Positions 1 to 6,517 of a stretch of 64,000 bases of DNA are shown in pieces (the first letter of the stretch is position 1; every line of letters starts with the position of its first letter). The notes under the pieces were generated by a model. It did no database searches. It had not been told where the DNA came from and saw only the letters and a program-made list of their open reading frames with translations. The DNA is from Thermoleophilaceae bacterium (GTDB lineage Bacteria > Actinomycetota > Thermoleophilia > Solirubrobacterales > Thermoleophilaceae). Made by a program: the position numbers and the translations under genes. Location of the stretch: the NCBI GenBank assembly GCA_036378175.1, contig DASUWY010000034.1, forward strand, positions 117,998 through 181,997, given 5' to 3'.

Positions 1-855
1 GGCCTCTCCGCTCGTCTGCCCGGCGCGAGTGGCCTCGAGCGCGAGGGCATCTTCGAGGTCGATCAGCATCTGCTCGATCGTCCGGTAGCGGTTGCGCGTC
101 TCCTTGGCGGTGGCGCGGTCCACGATCGCGGCGGTGTTGGCGGACACCTCCGGGCGCGCCAGCTGCACGTCGGGCATCGGCTCGCGCACGTGCTTCATCG
201 CCACGGCCACCGGCGCGTCAGCCCTGAACGGCACGTCGCCCGTGAGCATCTCGTACAGCACGACGCCGAGCGAGTAGATGTCGGACTGCGGGGTGACCTC
301 ACGGCCGAGCGCCTGCTCGGGCGACACATAGTCGGTGGTGCCGAGCACACGCCCCGCGAGGGTGAGGCCGTCCCCGCCCTCGAGCGAGCGAGCGATGCCG
401 AAGTCGGTGACCTTCGCCCGGCCGTCCGTATCGAGCAGGACGTTCTGCGGCTTCACGTCGCGGTGCACGAGCATCTCCGAGTGTGCGGCCTGGAGCGCAC
501 GCGCGATCTCGATCGCATAGGCGAGCGCCTCGGGCACCGGGAGGCGGCCGAGCCGGCGGATGCGCTCCTTCAGCGTCTCGCCCGAGATGTACTCGAACAC
601 GATGTACGGGCAACCCTGGTCCTCACCCGCATCGATCACGGTGACCACGTGCGGATGGTTGAGCCGCGCGACCGCGCGCGCCTCGCGGCGGAAGCGCTCG
701 AGCTGGTCGTCGTCGTCGGCGATCTCGTTCTGGAGGATCTTGATCGCCACCCAGCGCTCGAGCGTCTCATCGAAGGCGCGGTAGACCGTGGACATGCCCC
801 CGGAGCCCACCCGCTCCTCCAGGCGAAAGCGTCCGCTTAGAAGGGTGCCGATCAC
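1..855 (-). CDS. Serine/threonine protein kinase, N-terminal 285 residues (runs off window)
   Basis: Reading frame is open from a GTG at 855 to the window edge, so the C-terminus is missing. It is a Hanks-type kinase: glycine-rich loop GSGGMSTVY at residues 17-25, the VAIK lysine at about 39, catalytic HRDVKPQN at 131-138, DFG at 151-153 and the SPE form of the APE motif at 178-180. All catalytic residues are present, so an active kinase is expected. Bacterial relatives of the PknB type usually continue into a membrane segment and a sensor domain, which cannot be seen here. The start is only 24 bases from the divergent gene at 880. An AT-rich stretch between them could serve as -10 for both. 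GTG fits because the loop motif then begins about 16 residues in, as in homologues. Confidence 0.93.
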   Translation of the reverse strand, partial: MIGTLLSGRFRLEERVGSGGMSTVYRAFDETLERWVAIKILQNEIADDDDQLERFRREARAVARLNHPHVVTVIDAGEDQGCPYIVFEYISGETLKERIRRLGRLPVPEALAYAIEIARALQAAHSEMLVHRDVKPQNVLLDTDGRAKVTDFGIARSLEGGDGLTLAGRVLGTTDYVSPEQALGREVTPQSDIYSLGVVLYEMLTGDVPFRADAPVAVAMKHVREPMPDVQLARPEVSANTAAIVDRATAKETRNRYRTIEQMLIDLEDALALEATRAGQTSGEA

Positions 856-863
856 TGCTCGTC

Positions 864-870
864 TATTTTG
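864..870. promoter_or_regulatory. Possible shared divergent -10 region
   Basis: TATTTTG read on plus ends 10 bases before the ATG at 880. Its complement CAAAATA lies 8 bases before the GTG at 855 on minus. It is the only AT-rich run in the 24-base gap. If both promoters use it, both mRNAs would be leaderless or nearly so. No clear -35 is visible. Confidence 0.35.
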
Positions 871-879
871 GGCGACCGC

Positions 880-1680
880 ATGGCCGTAGGTGTCCAGTAC
901 TTCACCGATCCCGCAAGTGTCTGGTCCTGGGGCGCGGAGCCGAAGATCCGCAAGTTGATGGTGGAATTCGGCGACTCACTGTCCTGGACCTACGTGATGG
1001 GCGGTCTCGTCCGCCAGTACGAACTACCCGCAGAACGCGAGCAACACATCATCGAGTGGCTCTCGGCTGCCGACGATAGCGCCATGCCGGTGGACCCCCG
1101 TCTGTGGACGGAAGGGCCGATTTCCAGCACGTTTCCCGCCTGTATGGCGGTGAAGGCCGCGGCGGAGCAGGCGGACGACGGCGGTTATGGCTACCTGCGG
1201 GCCCTGCGCGAGGGGCTCATGTGCTTCCGGCGCAAGCTGGACACCACCGAGGCGCTCGTTGAGGAGGCACGCTCGGCGAGGCTCAACGTGGAGCGCTTCC
1301 GAGTCGACCTCGGCTCGCACGCCATCGTGGAGGCCTTCGGCGCCGATCTCGAGGCCACACGCGGCGCCACGAGCGGCCAGGACGGCGAGCGCCTGCCATT
1401 TCCCACGGTCGTGTTCGGCGGCTCCCATGTGGTCCACGGGCCGAAGCCGTACGAGGACTACCGCGCGGCGGCCCTCGCCGCGGGCGCCGAGCCGGGCGGG
1501 GCTGAGGTGCCCGGCGTGCTCGACGCGGTGAAGCGCTTCGGCCGCATGGCCACCGCGGAGGTGATGGAGGTGTGCGAGCTGCCGGAACCGCGCGCGGCGC
1601 TCGGGCTCTGGCAGCTTGCCGCCGAGTGGAAGCTGCGACCGGTGAAGGTGCTTACGGGCCTTCTGTGGGAGACGACCTGA
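880..1680 (+). CDS. DsbA-like thioredoxin-fold protein lacking the active-site cysteine
   Basis: 266 residues from the ATG at 880 (an in-frame TTG at 868 is less likely). The N-terminal beta strand followed by DPASVWSWGAEP (residues 10-21) is the active-site signature of the DsbA/FrnE-like family (Pfam Thioredoxin_5 type), where relatives typically read DP-x-C-x-WSW. Here the cysteine position is Ser13, so classical thiol-disulfide chemistry looks impossible. The later PACMAVKAA segment and the helical insert match the family. No signal peptide is visible, so it is probably cytosolic. Its role may be glutathione- or mycothiol-like binding or dithiol-independent isomerisation; this is not determined. 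Its 3' end overlaps the anti-sigma gene by 29 bases tail to tail. Confidence 0.72.
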   Translation: MAVGVQYFTDPASVWSWGAEPKIRKLMVEFGDSLSWTYVMGGLVRQYELPAEREQHIIEWLSAADDSAMPVDPRLWTEGPISSTFPACMAVKAAAEQADDGGYGYLRALREGLMCFRRKLDTTEALVEEARSARLNVERFRVDLGSHAIVEAFGADLEATRGATSGQDGERLPFPTVVFGGSHVVHGPKPYEDYRAAALAAGAEPGGAEVPGVLDAVKRFGRMATAEVMEVCELPEPRAALGLWQLAAEWKLRPVKVLTGLLWETT

Positions 1681-1882
1681 GCAGCGCCACCAGGCTGTCG
1701 TGCTCCTCGGAGCACGCCGGGCAGCCTTCCAGGTGGGCCGCCATGCCGGGCACCGCGGCGTCGGGATCGCCGCCGGCCACCTCGATCTCCACGTAACGGT
1801 CGAGCTGCTCGAAGCAGGCGTCGCACGTGACCTCCGGACCCTCGGGTCCGAGCAGGCGGCGAGTGAGCTCGCGATCGTTCAT
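1652..1882 (-). CDS. Zinc-finger anti-sigma factor
   Basis: 76 residues. The HLEGCPAC segment at 50-57 gives the H-x3-C-x2-C zinc motif of ZAS-type anti-sigma factors, and an earlier CDAC pair lies at 20-23. There is no membrane segment, so this is a small soluble anti-sigma factor that should bind the partner encoded immediately upstream. The ATG at 1882 overlaps the sigma stop by four bases (ATGA), indicating translational coupling. The 3' end overlaps the convergent DsbA-like gene. Release is presumably by zinc loss or a redox or other cytosolic signal, which is inference from the family. Confidence 0.85.
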   Translation of the reverse strand: MNDRELTRRLLGPEGPEVTCDACFEQLDRYVEIEVAGGDPDAAVPGMAAHLEGCPACSEEHDSLVALLRSSPTEGP

Positions 1883-2499
1883 GCGGCCGCCTCCTTCCGT
1901 CCGGCGTCGATGTGGAAGCCCTGCTCCGCGAGCCGCAGCCGCAGCTTGCGCCGGGCGTCGTGCAGCGTCTTGTACAGGGCGCCGCGCGTGCTGCCGAGCC
2001 GCTCCGCCAGCACGTCGATGGGCACGCCCTCGATCGCCACCTGAACCAGCACCAGGCGCTGGTGCGGCGTGAGCGCCTCCTGAATGGCGCGCCGCAGCGC
2101 CAGCATCAGCTCGCTCGCCTCGGCGCTGCCGGCCGGCCCGGCGGCGAGATTGGGCATACGGGTCCATGCGTCCGAGTCGAGCGACACCTCGCGCTCGCGC
2201 CAGGCCCGCCGCCGCACCTTCACGGCGGCCTCCAGCAGCGCGAACTTGTAGACCCAGGTGGTGAAGCGGCTGTCGCCCCTGAAGGTGTGGAGCTTCGCCA
2301 TCACGGCCATCAGCGCGTCGTGCGCGGCGTCGGCGGCAAGCTGATCCACGTCCACCGAGCTGTCGAGAGCGTTGCGGCGGCGATTCACCTCGAAGCGGGC
2401 AGCGCGCAGCAGCAGCTCGTGAAGCCGCCGCGTGGCGTCCTCCTGCTCGTGCCCACCCGCAGAGAGAGCGGACACCCAATCGAAGGTCTGCTCGGACAT
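1879..2499 (-). CDS. ECF RNA polymerase sigma factor
   Basis: 206 residues from the ATG at 2499; an earlier in-frame ATG at 2532 would add 11 residues and is not excluded. Region 2 includes FRGDSRFTTWVYKFALLEA, the helix that contacts core polymerase and the -10. Region 4 shows LTPHQRLVLVQVAIEGVPIDVLAERLGSTRGALYKTLH, a normal helix-turn-helix. The gene is followed, with a 4-base overlap, by the zinc-finger anti-sigma gene. It diverges from the DoxX-like gene at 2631 across a 131-base region containing several inverted repeats. Autoregulation and control of the DoxX-like gene are plausible inferences. Confidence 0.92.
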   Translation of the reverse strand: MSEQTFDWVSALSAGGHEQEDATRRLHELLLRAARFEVNRRRNALDSSVDVDQLAADAAHDALMAVMAKLHTFRGDSRFTTWVYKFALLEAAVKVRRRAWREREVSLDSDAWTRMPNLAAGPAGSAEASELMLALRRAIQEALTPHQRLVLVQVAIEGVPIDVLAERLGSTRGALYKTLHDARRKLRLRLAEQGFHIDAGRKEAAA

Positions 2500-2534
2500 G
2501 CCCGTTGGAATGAGGGTAAGCGCTGGAGCCATGT

Positions 2535-2586
2535 CTCACCACGTGAGCGTCCCCTGGCGCGAGGTTCTTACCTCGTAAGAAACGAG
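2535..2586. promoter_or_regulatory. Cluster of interleaved inverted repeats between sigma and DoxX-like genes
   Basis: Several perfect inverted repeats lie here: CTCAC/GTGAG at 2535-2539 and 2543-2547, GAGGT/ACCTC at 2561-2565 and 2570-2574, TTCTTAC/GTAAGAA at 2565-2571 and 2575-2581, and CTCGT/ACGAG at 2572-2576 and 2582-2586. This is a good candidate operator for one or both divergent genes. Nothing in the sequence identifies the binding protein. Confidence 0.45.
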
Positions 2587-2630
2587 TTTCGCGGGACGCC
2601 AATGCCATAGGTCCCAACAAAGGAGAACCA

Positions 2631-3098
2631 ATGGCAACAGAAGCTCTCAGAGTCCCGCCTCTCGAGACTCGAAACTCCACGCCCGACCGTACGGCCGCCT
2701 GGCACGACCCGCGCTACCAGGCGTTTGCGCTGATGCGCCTCGCCTTCACCGTGGCCCCGATCGCGTTCGGCGTGGACAAGTACTTCAACGTGATGGTGCA
2801 CTGGCCGAAGTACCTGGCGCCGTGGATCAACAACATCGCGCCGGGCTCCGGGCAGGACTTCATGTACTTCGTCGGAGCGGTCGAGATCGTCGCCGGGCTC
2901 GTGGTGGCCATCAAGCCACGCTACGGCTCGTATCTCGTGGCCGGCTGGCTGTTCGGCATCGTGATCAACCTGCTGAGCTACTCCGGCTTCTACGACATCG
3001 CGCTGCGCGACTTCGGCCTGATGCTGGGGGCGCTCACGCTGGCCCGCCTCGCCGCGGTGTACGACCCGCCGCTGCGCATCTTCGGCGGACGCTTCTGA
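2631..3098 (+). CDS. DoxX-like membrane protein
   Basis: 155 residues with four predicted membrane helices (about 33-50, 80-95, 102-122, 126-142). The arrangement, with FGVDKYFNVM after helix 1 and a conserved GAVEIVAGL in helix 2, resembles the DoxX/DoxD-like family. Members are small quinone-related or stress-linked inner-membrane proteins of uncertain function. The start is well supported by AAAGGAG seven bases before the ATG. It diverges from an ECF sigma/anti-sigma operon, so control by that sigma factor is a reasonable inference. Confidence 0.75.
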   Translation: MATEALRVPPLETRNSTPDRTAAWHDPRYQAFALMRLAFTVAPIAFGVDKYFNVMVHWPKYLAPWINNIAPGSGQDFMYFVGAVEIVAGLVVAIKPRYGSYLVAGWLFGIVINLLSYSGFYDIALRDFGLMLGALTLARLAAVYDPPLRIFGGRF

Positions 3099-3105
3099 TC
3101 AGAGG

Positions 3106-3137
3106 TGCGGTATTGCGGAGTCGCGGAATTGCCGGAC
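3106..3137. repeat. Four degenerate 8-base tandem repeats between convergent genes
   Basis: Units TGCGGTAT, TGCGGAGT, CGCGGAAT and TGCCGGAC fill the whole gap between the convergent DoxX-like and cupin genes. The last unit abuts the cupin stop codon on minus. See the stop-anchored repeats at 17367, 22638, 35831 and 62299. Confidence 0.5.
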
Positions 3138-3562
3138 TAGTCGGGTAGATCGCTGGGCAACGGGACCTCCTGGGGCGGGCGGCCGTCCCCGCCTTCGTCC
3201 CAGGACTCCCACGCCCGGCCATCTCGTCCCACGTGCTCGCCCGCGCCGCCGAGGGCCAGCAGCACGAGCCGTTCGGGGCCCCGGTTCACGAGCTGGCGCC
3301 GCACCCCGGGCCCGACGCGGACGGCGCCGTCGCGCTTCACGCCGTGCTCCTCGGCACCGTCCAGCACGAGCGCGAGCTCGCCCTCGAGCACCAGGTAGAC
3401 CTCCTCCTGCCGCTCGTGCGCGTGAATCCGCCCACGCTCGCGCGGCTGGAGCGTGATCAGGTTGATGCCGAAGCTCGACACTCCGAGCTCGCGGCGCAGC
3501 GACTGGAAGCGCTCGCCGGTGGCGGGATCGAGCGTGGTGAAGGCGACGTCCTGTTCGGCCAT
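3137..3562 (-). CDS. Single-domain cupin protein
   Basis: 141 residues forming one cupin barrel. Motif 1 is HAHERQEE, giving metal-binding candidates His47, His49 and Glu53. In motif 2 the usual histidine is replaced (GPGVRRQLVN, Arg89), so a full three-His/one-Glu metal site is absent. The function is therefore unclear: it could bind a small sugar or act as a polyketide-type cyclase, or be a degenerate enzyme. It is encoded 10 bases downstream of the YjbR-like gene and probably ends the purM transcript. It has no signal peptide. Confidence 0.8.
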   Translation of the reverse strand: MAEQDVAFTTLDPATGERFQSLRRELGVSSFGINLITLQPRERGRIHAHERQEEVYLVLEGELALVLDGAEEHGVKRDGAVRVGPGVRRQLVNRGPERLVLLALGGAGEHVGRDGRAWESWDEGGDGRPPQEVPLPSDLPD

Positions 3563-3572
3563 GCGCGCGAGC

Positions 3573-3935
3573 TTACGACAGCCAGCCGAGCTCGGTCTGC
3601 TTGGCCTTCGGCAGCTTCGCCACCACGAGGTCGTATGAGTCCTCGATCATCTCCAGCACCATCCGCTCCGGCACCGACCCGTCGAGCACGACCGTGTTCC
3701 AGTGCTTCTTGTTGAGGTGGTAGCCGGGGATGATCGAGGCGTGCGCGGCCCGCAGCCCCTCCGCCAGCTCGGGCTCGCACTTCAGGCTGATCCGCAGCGG
3801 AGGCTCCGCGCCGAGGCGCGATATGGCGAACATCTTGCCCGCGACCTTGAACACGGAGTTCTCGGGGCCGAAGGGGAAGGTCTCTTCCGCGCCGGTGAGC
3901 GCGAGGCAGGCGCGGCGAACCCGCGCGGCGGTCAT
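3573..3935 (-). CDS. MmcQ/YjbR family protein
   Basis: 120 residues from the ATG at 3935, which overlaps the purM stop by four bases (ATGA). It shows the family landmarks: early FPFGPENSVFKVAGKMFA, the ISLKCEPELAEGLRA strand-helix, GYHLNKKHWNTV near residues 71-81, and a C-terminal helix. The fold is CyaY-like, and members are thought to bind DNA or act in stress responses; no reaction is known. The tight coupling to purM may only reflect shared transcription. A longer upstream reading is out of line with homologues. Confidence 0.85.
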   Translation of the reverse strand: MTAARVRRACLALTGAEETFPFGPENSVFKVAGKMFAISRLGAEPPLRISLKCEPELAEGLRAAHASIIPGYHLNKKHWNTVVLDGSVPERMVLEMIEDSYDLVVAKLPKAKQTELGWLS

Positions 3936-4999
3936 GCGCGGTGAAAGCCCTCGCCGCGGCGGCCTGCGAGCCCGGCGGCGGGGATCTCCACGAGTCCCGG
4001 CCTGTCCGTCACCGAGCCGATCGTAGCCGCGCCGGGATGCCGCCGCGCGAGCAGCTCGATCGCCGCATCGGCGTGCTCCGCCGGCACGACGCAGCAGAAG
4101 CCGCAGCCCATGTTGAACGTCTCCCACATGTCCTCCGCCTGCACCGACGCGCGCTCCGCGATCAGCCCGCAAACGGCTGGAACCGGCAGCGGCGAGTCGA
4201 TCGACCAGCCCACGCCGTCGCTGAGCCGCGGCAGGTTGAGGAAGCCGTCGCCGGTGATGTGCGCGAGGCCATGAACGTCCACGCCGTCAGAGCGCAGCAG
4301 CTCAAGCGCGGCGCGCACGTAGATCGCGGTCGGGCGAAGGAGCTCGTCTCCAACGGTCGCGCCGCCGAGCTCGGACGGCGCTTCGAAGAGATCGGGAAGC
4401 GCTCGCCGGGCGAGTGTGTAGCCGTTCGAGTGAAGCCCGTTCGACGGCAGGCCGATCACGGCGTCGCCGGGAGCGATCGCCTCGCCGCTCACGATCCCGT
4501 CGAGCGGCACAACGCCGATCGACGCCGCGGCGAGATCGAACCCGCGGGGCGACGGATGCCCGCGGATCAGCTCGGGCAGCTGGGCGAGCTCTCCGCCGGG
4601 GATCTCCACCCCCGCCTGCTCCGCGCCCTCCTTCAGCCCTACGCCGATCTGGCGCAGCACATCCGGGTCCGCGTCCTCCACCGCGATGTAGTCGAGCAGC
4701 GCGATGGGCTCCGCTCCCACGCACACGAGGTCGTTCACGTTCATAGCCACGCAGTCGATGCCGACGGTGTCGTAACGGCTGAGCTGCTCGGCAACGATCA
4801 CCTTGCTGCCAACGCCGTCGGTGGAGAGGGCGAGGCCCACGCCGTTGAGGTCGATCACCGTGGCGTAGTGCCCCGAGCCGAGCACGACGCGCGACGGCCG
4901 CCCGATGTCGATCGTGCGCAGCACCCCGACCAGCGCTGAGATTGCGCTGTCCGCGCGGCTCGTGTCCACGCCTGCTCGGGCGTACGCGCCATCGGCCAT
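3932..4999 (-). CDS. purM: Phosphoribosylformylglycinamidine cyclo-ligase (AIR synthetase)
   Basis: 355 residues, the normal length. It converts formylglycinamidine ribonucleotide plus ATP to aminoimidazole ribonucleotide, step five of de novo purine synthesis, in the cytosol. Visible family motifs are YARAGVDTSRADSAI near the N-terminus, the ATP/phosphate loop GVGSKVIVA, NDLVCVGAEPIALLDYIAVE, HSNGYTLAR, HITGDGFLNLPR and MGCGFCCVV. purF and other pur genes are not adjacent within this window. It lies 13 bases downstream of uppP on minus and is translationally coupled to the YjbR-like gene behind it. Confidence 0.97.
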   Translation of the reverse strand: MADGAYARAGVDTSRADSAISALVGVLRTIDIGRPSRVVLGSGHYATVIDLNGVGLALSTDGVGSKVIVAEQLSRYDTVGIDCVAMNVNDLVCVGAEPIALLDYIAVEDADPDVLRQIGVGLKEGAEQAGVEIPGGELAQLPELIRGHPSPRGFDLAAASIGVVPLDGIVSGEAIAPGDAVIGLPSNGLHSNGYTLARRALPDLFEAPSELGGATVGDELLRPTAIYVRAALELLRSDGVDVHGLAHITGDGFLNLPRLSDGVGWSIDSPLPVPAVCGLIAERASVQAEDMWETFNMGCGFCCVVPAEHADAAIELLARRHPGAATIGSVTDRPGLVEIPAAGLAGRRGEGFHRA

Positions 5000-5012
5000 T
5001 GCGGCTATTCAA

Positions 5013-5813
5013 TCAGCGCGTCCGGAGGCGCCGGAGCGCGAGCGCGCCGATGGCCACGCGGTACGCCGCGAAGGGCAGGTACGAGCGCGCGCGGTCCATC
5101 ACGCCGATCAGGCGGCGTGAGCCCAGGGTCGAGACGAACGCAGCCCCGGCGCCCACGGCGAAGGGCGCCCGGAGATCGCCCGGCAGCCCGCGTCGCGCCA
5201 ACCGCAGGCCCTTCAGCCCGGTGGCTCCGGCGATCACGGGAAGCGCCGCGTGGCGGGAGAGCACGCTCGCGGCGCGGCGCTCGAAGCGCAGGAGCCGAGC
5301 CGCGGTGAGTGTGGCGCCGTTGCGTGACACGCCGGGCACCAGCGCTGCGGCCTGGCCGCAGCCGATCAGCAGGTGGTCGATCGCGCCGGCGGATGAGTAC
5401 GGCCGCTCGGCCGGGCGGAGGTCCGCGAGGGCGAGCGCCGTGCCCGCCACGAGCTGCGCGACCGCCACGGAGCGGGCCGAGCCGAGGCGCCGCTCGATCG
5501 CCCGCTCGAACACGGCCGCCACGGCGGCGGCCGGCGCGAACGTGAGCGCCACCCCGGCCACCCGCCGCACGTCGAGCGCCACGAGAACCCCCAGCACCTC
5601 GTCGCGCAGCGCGATCGCGAGCGCCGCGGCGGTACCCGTGTGCAGAGCCACCTCGAAGGACTTGCGGAACTCCGGGTCGAGCGAACCGGAGTCCCAGCCC
5701 AGCAGCTCGGGCACGAGCGCGAGATGACCGGAGCTCGATACCGGCAGAAGCTCCGTGGGTCCCTGAAGCGCGCCGAGCGCAGCGGCGCGCCCGATGCCCA
5801 GCGTCTCAGACAG
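5013..5813 (-). CDS. uppP: Undecaprenyl-diphosphatase (UppP/BacA family), probable CTG start
   Basis: The membrane enzyme recycles undecaprenyl diphosphate to the monophosphate carrier for peptidoglycan and wall polymers. Near the N-terminus LQGPTELLPVSSSGHLAL carries the (E/Q)xxxE motif (Q17, E21) and His30. The second signature is VPGVSRNGATLTAARLLRFERRAA, with the conserved arginine. The nearest ATG (5714) would start after the first catalytic motif and cannot be right. Upstream in frame I find no ATG, GTG or TTG close by; CTG at 5813 gives 266 residues, the family's usual size, and overlaps the dedA stop (5806). The start is therefore inferred. It was found by extending the frame, because a methionine start misses 33 residues. 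Confidence 0.88.
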   Translation of the reverse strand: MSETLGIGRAAALGALQGPTELLPVSSSGHLALVPELLGWDSGSLDPEFRKSFEVALHTGTAAALAIALRDEVLGVLVALDVRRVAGVALTFAPAAAVAAVFERAIERRLGSARSVAVAQLVAGTALALADLRPAERPYSSAGAIDHLLIGCGQAAALVPGVSRNGATLTAARLLRFERRAASVLSRHAALPVIAGATGLKGLRLARRGLPGDLRAPFAVGAGAAFVSTLGSRRLIGVMDRARSYLPFAAYRVAIGALALRRLRTR

Positions 5814-6441
5814 CCTCGGTCTCGGCGGGGCGGGAGCGCCGCCGCACCACGAGGTAGACGATGCCGATGACGATCGCCGCGAGCGCGACGTAGTCGAGGT
5901 AGCTGAAGTAGTGCTTCCAGTGGCGCCAGTTGTCGCCCGCCGCGTTGCCGATCGCGGTGAGCATCAGTACCCACGGAATGCAGCCGAGCACCGTGAAGAG
6001 GGTGAAGCGCCAGAAGGGCATCTTCGCCACGCCGGCCGGCAGCGAGATGAACGTGCGGATGATCGGCAGCATGCGCGAGAAGAACACCGTGGCCTCGCCG
6101 TGGCGCTCGAACCAGCGGTCCGCCCAGTCGAGGTGGCTGCGCTTGATGTGCAGCACGCCCATGTGCTTCTCGAGCAGGTCGATGCGGCCGAAGTAGCCGA
6201 TCGCGTACGCGATCCAGGAGCCCACGACGTTCGCGGCCACGCCAACCACCACGGGCTCCCAGAGCGGGTAGTGCCCGTTCGACACGTTGAAGCCGGCGAA
6301 CAGCATCGTCGCCTCGCTCGGAATCGGGATCAGGGCGCTCTCGGCGAGCATCAGGACGAATACGCCGCCGAGGCCGAGATCGCCGATCACGTTGACGGCG
6401 AAGGTGACGAGCCGCTCGCTGATCGAGGCGAGAAGGAGCAT
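5806..6441 (-). CDS. DedA family membrane protein
   Basis: 211 residues with about five or six membrane segments. Family hallmarks are the early ESALIPIPSEATMLFAGF region with charged and proline residues inside a hydrophobic stretch, and FFSRMLPIIRTFISLPAGVAKMPFWRF around 120-146 with the conserved R-x3-P-x-R pattern. DedA proteins are linked to lipid scrambling, including undecaprenyl-phosphate recycling, and to membrane potential. Its direct overlap with the downstream uppP gene is functionally meaningful, since both may act in carrier-lipid recycling. It diverges from the sugar-nucleotide dehydratase gene at 6518. Confidence 0.92.
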   Translation of the reverse strand: MLLLASISERLVTFAVNVIGDLGLGGVFVLMLAESALIPIPSEATMLFAGFNVSNGHYPLWEPVVVGVAANVVGSWIAYAIGYFGRIDLLEKHMGVLHIKRSHLDWADRWFERHGEATVFFSRMLPIIRTFISLPAGVAKMPFWRFTLFTVLGCIPWVLMLTAIGNAAGDNWRHWKHYFSYLDYVALAAIVIGIVYLVVRRRSRPAETEAV

Positions 6442-6517
6442 CGCGGGCGCAGAAGCCTAGCGGCGGCGGGTGAGAAGACCCTTAGAGCGGCCACGGGACG
6501 CCCGCATCGTCGCTAGC

